From NCBI RefSeq assembly GCF_002242805.1, contig NZ_MCGQ01000014.1, forward strand, positions 62,001 to 126,000: a DNA stretch of 64,000 bases, in the 5' to 3' direction. Below the pieces are notes generated by a model. The model was given only the letters and a program-made list of their open reading frames with translations, had not been told where the DNA came from and did no database searches. A program made the position numbers and the translations under genes. Numbering within the stretch: position 1 is the stretch's first letter; each line of letters opens with the position of its first letter. Of this stretch, positions 47,767-56,141 are shown piece by piece. This DNA is from Streptomyces diastatochromogenes. GTDB lineage: Bacteria > Actinomycetota > Actinomycetes > Streptomycetales > Streptomycetaceae.

Positions 47767-48138
47767 GTGGCCGCAGCCGGCGACGGGCCCTGGCTCGACG
47801 ACGCGGCCGGACGGCTGGTGCGCCCGTTCACGGTCAGCAACGGCCGGACCGAGCCCAGCATCGCCCTCGACCTGATGTCACAGGTGATGGCCACCGGCGT
47901 CACCCCGCTCGGCTACCTCGGCCCCGAGCACGCCCAGGCACTCGACCTGTGCCGTGCGCCGGTCTCGGTGGCCGAGGTGGCCGCGCATCTGAAGCTGCCC
48001 GCGGTGGTCACCAAGGTGCTCCTCTCGGACCTCGTCGACTGCGGGGCGCTGACCACCAAGCCCCCCGTGTTCCACCACAACCCCACTGACCGGTCTCTGC
48101 TGGAGGCAGTGCTCGATGGACTACGACGACAGCTCTGA
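47767..48138 (+). CDS. cvnC: conservon DUF742 protein CvnC
   Basis: A 123-residue DUF742 protein, winged-helix-like: RLVRPFTVSNGRTEPSIALD, GPEHAQALDLCRAPVSVAEV, AAHLKLPAVVTKVLLSDLV. Its molecular role in the conservon is not established. GTG 47767 is used for its GATGAGG site; TTG 47761, overlapping the cvnB stop, is the alternative. Its end lies 23 bases inside cvnD, so translation is coupled. Confidence 0.92.
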   Translation: MAAAGDGPWLDDAAGRLVRPFTVSNGRTEPSIALDLMSQVMATGVTPLGYLGPEHAQALDLCRAPVSVAEVAAHLKLPAVVTKVLLSDLVDCGALTTKPPVFHHNPTDRSLLEAVLDGLRRQL

Positions 48139-48715
48139 CCCGTTTCCCACCGCCCTCAAGATCCTGGTGGCGGGCGGGTTCGGGGTCGGCAAGACCACCT
48201 TCGTGGGGGCGGTCAGCGAGATCGCCCCGCTCAGCACCGAGGAGCTGCTCACCACGGTCAGCGCCGCCACGGACAACCTCGACGGCATCGAGAACAAGGT
48301 CGAGACGACGGTCGCCATGGACTTCGGCCGGATCACACTCGATCCGGAGCACGTCCTGTACCTGTTCGGCACGCCGGGGCAGGAGCGGTTCTGGTTCATG
48401 TGGGACGAGCTGTCGGAAGGGGCGCTCGGCGCGGTCATCCTCGCCGACACCCGTCGCCTGGAGGAGTGCTTCGCGGCCGTGGACTTCTTCGAGGAGCGCG
48501 GCCTCGCCTTCATCGTCGCCATCAACGAGTTCGACGGCGGCTTCCGCTACCACCCGGAGGAGGTGCGCGCGGCCCTCGACCTCGACCCGGGGATCCCGGT
48601 CGTCTGCTGCGACGCCCGCATCTCCAGCTCCGGAGTGCAGACCCTGCTCACCCTCGTACGCCACCTCATCGCCCACGCCCCGGCGACCGCGCCGAGCCAC
48701 GGCGCCCACATGTGA
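48116..48715 (+). CDS. cvnD: conservon small GTPase CvnD
   Basis: A 199-residue Ras-like GTPase. The P-loop is GGFGVGKTTFVGA, the switch II region YLFGTPGQERFWFMW and the base-recognition loop VAINEFDGG, where the usual NKxD reads NEFD. The C-terminus has no lipidation motif. It is the output GTPase of the conservon. The ATG lies within cvnC. The next gene is a GAF protein rather than the cytochrome P450 found in some conservons. Confidence 0.94.
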   Translation: MDYDDSSDPFPTALKILVAGGFGVGKTTFVGAVSEIAPLSTEELLTTVSAATDNLDGIENKVETTVAMDFGRITLDPEHVLYLFGTPGQERFWFMWDELSEGALGAVILADTRRLEECFAAVDFFEERGLAFIVAINEFDGGFRYHPEEVRAALDLDPGIPVVCCDARISSSGVQTLLTLVRHLIAHAPATAPSHGAHM

Positions 48716-48776
48716 TCCAGCCATACAGCCCACGGAGCCGCCATATGAGATACGCCCACAGCGCCGGAGCCCGGCC

Positions 48777-49352
48777 ATGACCTACGAGCCGCCCCGTCCG
48801 GTCCGGGGTCTGCTGCTCACCCCCGAGGACAGGGAGGCACCCGCCCGCATCTCCAGACTGCGCCGCCTCGGTCTGGGGGAGCGTCCCGAACCCGGTCTCG
48901 ACGCCTTCGCATGCCATCTCGCCCAGCTCACCGGCGCGCCGTACGCCATGGTCAACTTCATCGGCGCGGACCACCAGTTCTTCGCGGGCCTGCGCATTCC
49001 GGTGGCCGCGCCGGTGGTCCGGGAGGACGGCAGCAGGCCCGAGGTCGGCCGTGTCCTGCCGCGCGACCACGGCTTCTGCCCCCATGTGGTGGTCCGCCGC
49101 AAGGCCCTGGTGCTGGAGGACGTCCGCGACTATCCCCGCTTCGCCGGCAATCCGGTCGTGGACGAGTACGGCATCCGCTCCTACCTAGGCGCCCCGCTCA
49201 TCGACAGCTCCGGCATGGCGCTCGGCACCGTGTGCGCCTCCGACGTCGCACCCCGGGCCTGGGGACGGTCCGGGCTGGAGACCATCAAGGCGCTGGCCGC
49301 GGAACTCGTCGTACGCATCGAACGGTCCGCGGACGACGGACTGCCGATCTGA
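48777..49352 (+). CDS. GAF-domain protein, fifth gene of the conservon operon
   Basis: A 191-residue protein made of one GAF domain (FACHLAQLTGAPYAMVNFIG, PRDHGFCPHVVVRRKALVLE, IRSYLGAPLIDSSGMALGTV). GAF domains bind small ligands or heme; the cysteine in HGFCPH is common in free-methionine-sulfoxide-like and sensory GAFs. It starts 61 bases after cvnD, so it probably adds a sensory input to the conservon. An 11-codon frame (48745-48780) ends with an ATGA overlap on this start. No DNA-binding or output domain is fused. Confidence 0.88.
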   Translation: MTYEPPRPVRGLLLTPEDREAPARISRLRRLGLGERPEPGLDAFACHLAQLTGAPYAMVNFIGADHQFFAGLRIPVAAPVVREDGSRPEVGRVLPRDHGFCPHVVVRRKALVLEDVRDYPRFAGNPVVDEYGIRSYLGAPLIDSSGMALGTVCASDVAPRAWGRSGLETIKALAAELVVRIERSADDGLPI

Positions 49353-49545
49353 GGCACCCGCGGGAAACGGGCATGGCCGCGGGGATCCGGGAGGCGTGAA
49401 GGAAAGCTGAGGCGGCGGTTAAGAAAAGCTCGATGGACCCCGGCCCGCGCATACGGCAGATTGCGGGGTGATTCCACCCCTCTGACCCGCTGCGGGCTCC
49501 TTCGGCATGCCCGCGGCCGGGACCTCACCCACGGGAGTCGTAGCG

Positions 49546-50574
49546 TTGAAGGCGCTGGTCAAGCAGAAGGCGGAGCCCGGGCTCTGGCTCGCGGACGTAC
49601 CCGAGCCCGAAATCGGTCACAGTGACGTACTGATCAAGGTCATGCGGACCGGTATCTGCGGCACCGACCTGCACATCCGGGCCTGGGACGGCTGGGCGCA
49701 GCAGGCCATCAGCACGCCGCTCGTGCTCGGGCACGAGTTCGTCGGGCAGGTCGTCGAGACCGGCCGCGACGTCACCGACATCCGGGTCGGCGACCGGGTC
49801 AGCGGCGAAGGCCACCTGGTGTGCGGCAAGTGCCGCAACTGTCTGGCCGGCCGCCGACACCTGTGCCGGGCCACCGTCGGTCTCGGCGTCGGCCGGGACG
49901 GCGCCTTCGCCGAGTACGTGGCGCTGCCCGCGTCCAACGTCTGGGTGCACCGCGTCCCCGTCGACCTCGACGTCGCCGCGATCTTCGACCCGTTCGGCAA
50001 CGCCGTGCACACCGCGCTGTCCTTCCCGCTGGTCGGCGAGGACGTCCTGATCACCGGCGCGGGGCCGATCGGCCTCATGGCGGCGGCGGTGGCCCGGCAT
50101 GCCGGCGCCCGCAACGTCGTCGTCACCGACGTCAGTGAGGAGCGCCTCGAACTCGCCCGCAAGATCGGCGTGAGCCTCGCCCTGAACGTCTCCCGGACCA
50201 CGATCGCCGACGGGCAGCGGCAGCTGGGCCTGCGCGAGGGCTTCGACATCGGTCTGGAGATGTCCGGCCGGCCCGAGGCCATGCGGGACATGATCGCCAA
50301 CATGACGCACGGCGGCCGGATCGCCATGCTGGGCCTGCCCGCCGAGGAGTTCCCGGTCGACTGGTCCCGGATCGTCACCTCGATGATCACCATCAAGGGC
50401 ATCTACGGCCGCGAGATGTTCGAGACCTGGTACGCGATGTCGGTCCTGCTGGAGGGCGGCCTGGACCTCGCCCCGGTGATCACCGGCCGGTACGGCTACC
50501 GCGACTACGAGGCGGCCTTCGCCGACGCGGCGAGCGGCACCGGCGGCAAGATCATCCTCGACTGGACCGCGTAA
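49546..50574 (+). CDS. tdh: L-threonine 3-dehydrogenase
   Basis: A 342-residue zinc alcohol-dehydrogenase-family enzyme that oxidises threonine to 2-amino-3-ketobutyrate. Catalytic zinc motif is ICGTDLHIRAWDGW and GHEFVGQVVETG; structural zinc cysteines are in VCGKCRNCLAGRRHLC; the NAD fold is VLITGAGPIGLMAAAV. TTG 49546 (read MKALVKQKAEPGLWL) matches the family start MKAL and has GGGAG 9 bases upstream; the frame opens earlier but without similarity. It forms an operon with kbl 26 bases downstream. The 190 bases before it, after the GAF gene, hold no recognised feature. Confidence 0.95.
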   Translation: MKALVKQKAEPGLWLADVPEPEIGHSDVLIKVMRTGICGTDLHIRAWDGWAQQAISTPLVLGHEFVGQVVETGRDVTDIRVGDRVSGEGHLVCGKCRNCLAGRRHLCRATVGLGVGRDGAFAEYVALPASNVWVHRVPVDLDVAAIFDPFGNAVHTALSFPLVGEDVLITGAGPIGLMAAAVARHAGARNVVVTDVSEERLELARKIGVSLALNVSRTTIADGQRQLGLREGFDIGLEMSGRPEAMRDMIANMTHGGRIAMLGLPAEEFPVDWSRIVTSMITIKGIYGREMFETWYAMSVLLEGGLDLAPVITGRYGYRDYEAAFADAASGTGGKIILDWTA

Positions 50575-50600
50575 CTCTCGTACAGCTTAGGAGCTTCCTC

Positions 50601-51794
50601 ATGTTCAACTCTGTTCGCGACGACCTGCGCGTCACGCTCGACGAGATCCGCGCCGCCGGCCTGCACAAGCCCGAGCGGGTCATCGACTCCCCGCAGTCCG
50701 CGACCGTCAACGTCAGCGCCGGCGGCCGCCCCGGCGAGGTCCTCAACTTCTGCGCCAACAACTACCTCGGCCTCGCCGACCACCCCGAGGTGGTCGCCGC
50801 CGCCCACCAGGCCCTGGACCGCTGGGGCTACGGCATGGCCTCCGTGCGCTTCATCTGCGGCACCCAGGAGGTGCACAAGGAGCTGGAGGCGCGGCTGTCC
50901 GCGTTCCTCGGCCAGGAGGACACGATCCTGTACTCCTCCTGCTTCGACGCCAACGGCGGTGTCTTCGAGACCCTGCTCGGCGAGGAGGACGCGGTGATCT
51001 CCGACGCCCTCAACCACGCCTCCATCATCGACGGCATCCGCCTGTCCAAGGCCCGCCGCTTCCGCTACGCCAACCGCGACCTCGCGGACCTGGAGGCCAA
51101 GCTCAAGGAGGCCTCCGACGCCCGGCGCCGCCTGATCGTCACCGACGGCGTCTTCTCCATGGACGGCTATGTGGCGCCGCTCGCCGAGATCTGCGACCTC
51201 GCCGACCGCTACGACGCGATGGTCATGGTCGACGACTCGCACGCCGTCGGCTTCGTCGGCCCGTCCGGGCGTGGCACCCCCGAGCTGCACGGCGTCATGG
51301 ACCGCGTCGACATCATCACCGGCACCCTGGGCAAGGCCCTCGGCGGTGCCTCCGGCGGCTATGTCGCCGCCCGTGCCGAGATCGTCGCCCTGCTGCGTCA
51401 GCGCTCCCGCCCGTACCTGTTCTCCAACACCCTGGCCCCGGTGATCGCCGCCGCCTCCCTGAAGGTCCTCGACCTGCTGGAGTCCGCCGACGACCTGCGC
51501 GTCCGCCTCACCGAGAACACGGCCCTCTTCCGCCGCCGGATGACCGAGGAGGGCTTCGAGATCCTTCCCGGCGACCACGCCATCGCGCCGGTGATGATCG
51601 GTGACGCGGCGAAGGCGAGCCGCCTGGCGGAACTGCTGCTGGAGCGGGGCGTGTACGTGATCGGCTTCTCCTACCCGGTCGTCCCGCAGGGCCAGGCCCG
51701 TATCCGCGTCCAGCTGTCCGCCGCGCACTCGACCGAGGACGTCGACCGGGCCGTGGACGCCTTCGTGGCCGCCCGGGCGGAGCTGGCGGCCTGA
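50601..51794 (+). CDS. kbl: glycine C-acetyltransferase (2-amino-3-ketobutyrate CoA ligase)
   Basis: A 397-residue alpha-oxoamine synthase with PLP. FCANNYLGLADHPEVVAAAH, the PLP-stacking CFDANGGVFETLL, VMVDDSHAVGFVGPSGRGTP and the lysine segment TGTLGKALGGASGGYVA are all standard. It cleaves 2-amino-3-ketobutyrate with CoA to glycine and acetyl-CoA, completing threonine breakdown started by Tdh. TAGGAG precedes ATG 50601. Length is exactly the family norm. A LysR gene follows after 31 bases. Confidence 0.96.
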   Translation: MFNSVRDDLRVTLDEIRAAGLHKPERVIDSPQSATVNVSAGGRPGEVLNFCANNYLGLADHPEVVAAAHQALDRWGYGMASVRFICGTQEVHKELEARLSAFLGQEDTILYSSCFDANGGVFETLLGEEDAVISDALNHASIIDGIRLSKARRFRYANRDLADLEAKLKEASDARRRLIVTDGVFSMDGYVAPLAEICDLADRYDAMVMVDDSHAVGFVGPSGRGTPELHGVMDRVDIITGTLGKALGGASGGYVAARAEIVALLRQRSRPYLFSNTLAPVIAAASLKVLDLLESADDLRVRLTENTALFRRRMTEEGFEILPGDHAIAPVMIGDAAKASRLAELLLERGVYVIGFSYPVVPQGQARIRVQLSAAHSTEDVDRAVDAFVAARAELAA

Positions 51795-51825
51795 CCGGCG
51801 CGGACACCTTGAGACAATTGGTCCC

Positions 51826-52728
51826 ATGATCGAAGCGCGGCGGCTCCACATCCTCCGTGCGGTGGCCGACCACCGCACGGTCACCGCGGCAGCCGCCGCG
51901 CTCTATCTCACCCCCTCCGCCGTCTCCCAGCAGCTGGCGGCCCTGGAGCAGGAGACCGGGCACCGCCTGGTCGAGCGCAGCGCCAAGGGCGTACGGCTCA
52001 CCCCGGCCGGCGAGATCCTGCTCAGCCACACCAACGCGGTCCTGGCCCAGCTGGAGCGGGCCGAGGCCGAGTTGGCGGCCTATGGCTCGGGGGAGGCGGG
52101 TACGGTCACCGTGGCCGCCTTCGCGACCGGCATCGCCCAGGTGGTGGCGCCCGCCGTGGCCCGTCTCGCGGCCGCCGCGCCCGGCATACGCATCCGCGTC
52201 CAGGACGCCGAGGGCGACGCCAGCCTGCCCATGGTCCTTGACCGGCAGGTGGACGTCGCGGTCGCCGTCGAGTACCGCGGGGCCCCGCCGGCCGACGACC
52301 CCCGGCTCACCCATGTGCCGCTGTACGCCGAGCCCTTCGACGCGGTCGTCCCGGTCGGGCACCGCCTCGCCGACGCCCCCGAGGTTCCGCTCGCCGAACT
52401 GGCCAAGGACCCGTGGATCGGCCCGTACCCCGGCAACCCCTGCCACGACGTGGTGGTCCTCGCCTGCGAGAGCGCCGGGTTCCAGCCCCGCCTCGAACAC
52501 TCCTCGGACGACTTCCGCGCCGTCGTGGCGCTGGCCTCGGCCGACGCGGGCGTGGCCCTCGTACCGCGCTCGGCCCTGCGCGGCATGGACCTCACGGGCG
52601 TGGTCGTGCGCCCCGTCGACGGGGTGGCCCCGACCCGCCGGGTCTTCGCGGCCGTACGGCGAGGAGCCGAGGGACACCCCTTGATCCGCCAGGTGCTTCA
52701 GGCGCTGGGGGAGGCGGCGCAGGCGTGA
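51826..52728 (+). CDS. LysR-family transcriptional regulator
   Basis: A 300-residue regulator. The winged HTH is LHILRAVADHRTVTAAAAAL to LTPSAVSQQLAALEQETGHR, followed by the substrate-binding domain with DVVVLACESAGFQPRL and GVALVPRSALRG. LysR proteins respond to a metabolite. Its position right after tdh-kbl on the same strand suggests control of threonine catabolism, although LysR genes are more often divergent, so this is only inference. Confidence 0.92.
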   Translation: MIEARRLHILRAVADHRTVTAAAAALYLTPSAVSQQLAALEQETGHRLVERSAKGVRLTPAGEILLSHTNAVLAQLERAEAELAAYGSGEAGTVTVAAFATGIAQVVAPAVARLAAAAPGIRIRVQDAEGDASLPMVLDRQVDVAVAVEYRGAPPADDPRLTHVPLYAEPFDAVVPVGHRLADAPEVPLAELAKDPWIGPYPGNPCHDVVVLACESAGFQPRLEHSSDDFRAVVALASADAGVALVPRSALRGMDLTGVVVRPVDGVAPTRRVFAAVRRGAEGHPLIRQVLQALGEAAQA

Positions 52729-52747
52729 GCCTTCGGTAACACGCTCG

Positions 52748-52780
52748 TCTCATATCCGGGATAGCGTCCCGTATATGAGA
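52748..52780. promoter_or_regulatory. 33-base interrupted palindrome spanning the start codon of the XRE-cupin gene
   Basis: TCTCATAT-C-CGGGA (52748-52761) pairs with TCCCG-T-ATATGAGA (52767-52780), one mismatch in 14, around a 5-base centre. The ATG at 52775 lies inside the right arm. TAGCGT at 52762-52767 is a good -10 that would place the transcript start at about 52774, implying a leaderless mRNA and autorepression. Confidence 0.65.
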
Positions 52781-53347
52781 ATCGAGGATCCCGACCCCGT
52801 CGACACCCGGATCGGCGCCCGGCTGGCCGAACTCCGGGCCCAGCACGGCTGGTCCCTGGGCGAGTTGGCCGAGCGCAGCGGAGTGAGCAGGTCGACCCTG
52901 TCCCGGGCCGAGCGCGCCGAGATCAGCGCCACCGCGGCCGTCCTGAACCGCCTCTGCCACGTCTACGGGCGCACCATGTCCCAGCTGCTCAGCGAGGTCG
53001 AGGCGGAACCGGCCCCGCTGGTGCGGGCGGCCGAGCAGCAGGTGTGGCAGGACCGCGCCTCCGGCTTCGTGCGCCGGTCCGTGTCCCCGCCGCACGCCGG
53101 TCTGCGCGGCGAACTGGTCGAGGGCCGGCTCGCCCCGGGCGCCGACATCGCGTACGACCGCCCGCCCGTGTCCGGGCTGGAACAGCACCTGTGGGTCCTC
53201 GAGGGCGCGCTGGAGGTGACCGTCGGCGACACGGGCCACCGTCTCGACGCGGGCGACTGCCTGCGGATGCGGGTGTTCGGGCCGACGAGGTTCCGGTGCG
53301 CCGGGCCGGAAGAGGCGCGCTATGTGCTGGCGGTGGTGCGGCCGTGA
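52775..53347 (+). CDS. XRE-family regulator with C-terminal cupin
   Basis: A 190-residue protein. The HTH (LAELRAQHGWSLGELAERSG, VSRSTLSRAERAEISATAAV) is followed by a cupin (LEQHLWVLEGALEVTVGDTG, LDAGDCLRMRVFGPTRFRCA). It is a ligand-sensing repressor. The GNAT acetyltransferase gene overlaps its stop by GTGA, so the pair is one unit: the acetyltransferase is the likely regulated function. The operator over its own start codon supports autoregulation. It is a distant relative of the regulator at 28194. Confidence 0.9.
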   Translation: MRIEDPDPVDTRIGARLAELRAQHGWSLGELAERSGVSRSTLSRAERAEISATAAVLNRLCHVYGRTMSQLLSEVEAEPAPLVRAAEQQVWQDRASGFVRRSVSPPHAGLRGELVEGRLAPGADIAYDRPPVSGLEQHLWVLEGALEVTVGDTGHRLDAGDCLRMRVFGPTRFRCAGPEEARYVLAVVRP

Positions 53348-53874
53348 GGGTGCTGCGCTGGAACGAGGCCCAAGTGCGGGACGGCAGCGAGGAGCTGGCC
53401 GGGCTCCTGGCCGACACCGTGGCCGGGGGCGCCTCGGTCGGCTTCCTCGCGCCGCTCGGGCGGGCGGCGGCCGCCGCCTGGTGGCGGGAGCGGGCCGACG
53501 CGGTGGCGACCGGCCTGCTGACGGTGTGGGTGGCCGTGGACGACACCGACCGGGTCGCGGGCACGGTCGGTCTGGCCCTGCCCGACAAGCCCAACGGCCG
53601 CCACCGCGCCGAACTGGTGAAGCTGATGGTGCACCGCTCCGCGCGCGGGCAGGGCCTCGGCCGCAGACTCCTCACCACCGCCGAGCACGCGGCCGCCGCC
53701 ACCGGCATCACCCTGCTCCACCTCGATACCGAGACCGGCAGCCCCGCCGAGCACCTCTACCGCTCGGCCGGCTGGACCCGGGCCGGCACCATCCCCGACT
53801 ACGCGGCGAACCCGGCGGGCGAACCGCGCCCGACGACCCTCTACTACAAGCGGGTGGTTCCGCCGACCGGGTGA
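53344..53874 (+). CDS. GNAT-family N-acetyltransferase
   Basis: A 176-residue acetyltransferase. The acetyl-CoA motif is VKLMVHRSARGQGLGRRLLT, with LLHLDTETGSPAEHLYRSAGW typical of the C-terminal half. It transfers acetyl from acetyl-CoA to a small amine. The start is GTG 53344, overlapping the regulator stop. Being coupled to an XRE-cupin gene suggests a detoxifying acetyltransferase induced by its substrate; the substrate is unknown. Confidence 0.9.
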   Translation: MRVLRWNEAQVRDGSEELAGLLADTVAGGASVGFLAPLGRAAAAAWWRERADAVATGLLTVWVAVDDTDRVAGTVGLALPDKPNGRHRAELVKLMVHRSARGQGLGRRLLTTAEHAAAATGITLLHLDTETGSPAEHLYRSAGWTRAGTIPDYAANPAGEPRPTTLYYKRVVPPTG

Positions 53875-53904
53875 CTGTCAGTGGCAGGGACTACCGTGCG
53901 TGGC

Positions 53905-54264
53905 ATGCCGGATGCCGAAGACGTACGCCGTATCGCCCTGTCCCTGCCGGACACCACGGAGAAGATCGCCTGGAGCATGCCCACGTTCCGGGTGGCCGGG
54001 AAGATGTTCGCCACGCTGCCCGAGGACGAGACGTCCATCGCCGTGCGCTGCCCCAAGGAGGAGCGCGACGAACTGGTCATGGCCGAGCCGGGGAAGTTCT
54101 GGATCGCCGACCACGAGGCCCAGTTCGCCTGGGTGAGAGCGAGACTCGCCGCACTGGAGGACGAGGCCGAGCTGCGTGACATCCTCGCCGACTCCTGGCG
54201 CCAGGCCGCCCCGCCCCGGCTCCTGGACGCCTACCCCGAGGTGGGCCTGCCCGGCGGCCGTTGA
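53905..54264 (+). CDS. MmcQ/YjbR family protein
   Basis: A 119-residue protein starting MPDAEDVRRIALSLPDTTEK, with AWSMPTFRVAGKMFATLPED and KFWIADHEAQFAWVRARLAA, the usual YjbR/CyaY-like fold. YjbR proteins bind DNA weakly in some reports; the role is unknown. GTG 53881 in the same frame is an alternative start. It follows the GNAT gene after 30 bases on the same strand. Its 3' end faces the convergent transketolase gene with 16 bases between. Confidence 0.85.
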   Translation: MPDAEDVRRIALSLPDTTEKIAWSMPTFRVAGKMFATLPEDETSIAVRCPKEERDELVMAEPGKFWIADHEAQFAWVRARLAALEDEAELRDILADSWRQAAPPRLLDAYPEVGLPGGR

Positions 54265-54280
54265 ACATCCCCCGCCCCGG

Positions 54281-55201
54281 TCACGGCCGTACGGACACCC
54301 GTCCCGCCCTCACGAACCCGCCGATCCGCTCCCGCAGGCTCCGGGCGTCGAGCCCATGGGCGGCGACGTGCTCCTCGATCGTCCCGTACCGTCGCAGCTC
54401 GCGTCGTCCCACGCCGAGGCCGAGTGTCCGGTGCGGAACGTCGGCCAGTGCCTCGCTCACGGCCGTCGTCGACGTTCCCGCGAGGTACGGCTCCACGAGT
54501 ACGACGTCCGTGCCGGCGGTCTCCGTGGCCCGGCGCAGCCCGGCCGCGTCGAAGGGGCGCACGGTCGTCGCGTACAGCACGGTCACGTCCAGGCCCTCCG
54601 TGGCGGCGAGCACCGTGTCCAGCATCGGCCCGACCGCGACGACCACACCGGAGCGCCCCTCGCGGACCGTCAGGAAGTGCTGCCCGTCGACCGCCAGCCC
54701 CTGCCCGTTGGCCTGCGCCGAGAGGCGGACGTACACCTTGTCGTCCCCGGCGGCGACCGCGCGCCGCAGCAGTGTCTCGGCCTCGTCGGGATGGCCGGGC
54801 ACGTGCACGGTCCAGCCGTCCAGGGTGTCGAGCAGCGCCACGTCGCCGGGCGCCATGTGCGTGTAGCCGCCGGCCGGCCAGTCGAAGGAGGCGGCCGCGC
54901 TCACCAGTACCGCCCCGGTGTCCTGGTGTCCGAGGTCCAGCTTGACCTGCTCGAAGGGCCGCTCCACCAGGAAGCTGGCGAAGGTGTGCACGACCGGCCT
55001 GAGCCCGGTGAGCGCGAGTCCGGCGGCGGCCCCGACCAGCAGCTGCTCGCGGATGCCGACGTTGATCACCCGGTCCGGATGGCGGCGCAGGGCCTCGGCG
55101 AAGCCGTCCTTGCCGATCTCGGCGAGCACGACCGCGACCCGCGGATCCTCGTCCAGCAGCCGGGAGACGACAGGAGCGAAACGGTCACGCATGGTGTCCA
55201 T
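54281..55201 (-). CDS. transketolase C-terminal (pyrimidine-binding) subunit
   Basis: A 306-residue subunit starting MDTMRDRFAPVVSRLLDEDP. The pyrimidine-binding domain has VINVGIREQLLVGAAAGLAL and FASFLVERPFEQVKLDLGHQ; the C-terminal domain has VGVGRRELRRYGTIEEHVAA-like (LGVGRRELRRYGTIEEHVA). It pairs with the N-terminal subunit gene 32 bases upstream to make a split transketolase. Such split enzymes are used in secondary-metabolite or pentose pathways; the donor and acceptor are unknown. Confidence 0.9.
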   Translation of the reverse strand: MDTMRDRFAPVVSRLLDEDPRVAVVLAEIGKDGFAEALRRHPDRVINVGIREQLLVGAAAGLALTGLRPVVHTFASFLVERPFEQVKLDLGHQDTGAVLVSAAASFDWPAGGYTHMAPGDVALLDTLDGWTVHVPGHPDEAETLLRRAVAAGDDKVYVRLSAQANGQGLAVDGQHFLTVREGRSGVVVAVGPMLDTVLAATEGLDVTVLYATTVRPFDAAGLRRATETAGTDVVLVEPYLAGTSTTAVSEALADVPHRTLGLGVGRRELRRYGTIEEHVAAHGLDARSLRERIGGFVRAGRVSVRP

Positions 55202-55233
55202 GGGATGGACCCTTTCCAGGGAGGAGGGGAGAG

Positions 55234-55941
55234 TCAGGCGTTCTTCGGCTCGACGCGGGCCACGACCACATGCGGGCGCCCCGGATGCGGGGCGGTGAAC
55301 GCGGCGTACAGGGCCTCGTGGTCCCGCCCGTCGACGGTCACCGCGGACCAGCCCGCGGCCTCGAACCGGGCGGCGATCCCGCCGGGCCGGGCATGGCTCG
55401 CGGAGGAGTTGTCGATCACGACGGTGTGCAGCCGTTCGAGCCCGGCGGGCCCGGCGAAGGCAATCGCCTCGTGGTTGCTGCCCTCGTCCAGCTCGGCGTC
55501 GCCGATCAGCACCCACACGGCCGGCTCGTGCCGACCCTGGGCGCGCAGGCCCAGCGCGGTGCCCACGGCGATGGGCAGCCCGTGCCCGAGCGACCCGCTG
55601 CCGATCTCTGCCCCCGGCACCAGCACCCGGTCGGGGTGATGCCCGAGCGGGGAGTCGTACGACCCGAACCCCGGCAGCCACTCGACGGGCACGAAGCCCT
55701 TCGCGGCCAGTACCGCGTAGTACGCCATCGGCCCGTGCCCCTTGCTCAGCAGGAACCGGTCCCGGGCGGGATCCGCCCGCCGCTCCGGCGTGACCCGGAG
55801 CACCCGGTCGTACAGCACCCACAGCGCGTCGAGCGTGGAGGTGGCCGCGGGGCCGTGCTTCTCGTCGCCCGTCATGAGCGCCATGAACCCGGGCAGGTCG
55901 TCGTAGCCGTGGGCGCGGGTCTCGTCCGCTGCGATCTTCAT
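55234..55941 (-). CDS. transketolase N-terminal (TPP diphosphate-binding) subunit
   Basis: A 235-residue subunit. The thiamine-diphosphate motif GDAELDEGSNHEAIAFAG is in VLIGDAELDEGS with the metal-binding asparagine following, plus FLLSKGHGPMAYYAVLAAKG and SGSLGHGLPIAVGTALGLRA. With the next gene it rebuilds a whole transketolase. No Shine-Dalgarno precedes ATG 55941; the MerR-type promoter upstream would start RNA at or next to the ATG, so the message is probably leaderless. Confidence 0.92.
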   Translation of the reverse strand: MKIAADETRAHGYDDLPGFMALMTGDEKHGPAATSTLDALWVLYDRVLRVTPERRADPARDRFLLSKGHGPMAYYAVLAAKGFVPVEWLPGFGSYDSPLGHHPDRVLVPGAEIGSGSLGHGLPIAVGTALGLRAQGRHEPAVWVLIGDAELDEGSNHEAIAFAGPAGLERLHTVVIDNSSASHARPGGIAARFEAAGWSAVTVDGRDHEALYAAFTAPHPGRPHVVVARVEPKNA

Positions 55942-55948
55942 ACCGAAG

Positions 55949-55979
55949 ATCGTGCAACCTCAACCAAGCTTGAGGTCAA
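55949..55979 (-). promoter_or_regulatory. MerR/SoxR-type promoter with 20-base palindrome driving the split transketolase
   Basis: On the minus strand TTGACC (55974-55979) and CACGAT (55949-55954) are 19 bases apart, the overlong spacing of MerR-activated promoters. Inside lies ACCTCAA-N6-TTGAGGT (55957-55976), perfect 7-base arms, matching the SoxR box CCTCAA/TTGAGG. Regulation by SoxR or another MerR-family activator is inferred. Confidence 0.7.
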
Positions 55980-56064
55980 CCGGAAACGGGTGCGCGACCA
56001 CCGACCCGAGTGCGGTATTGTTTCCCTGCGCGTTTCGACCGGGAAACCCCAGGTCAAACGGCAC

Positions 56065-56119
<55 letters not shown>

Positions 56120-56141
<22 letters not shown>

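Noticed and set aside
54281..55963. A single 560-codon frame as a fused transketolase
   Set aside because: Its first half is out of register; the N-terminal subunit is encoded in another frame (55234-55941), so two separate subunit genes are present.
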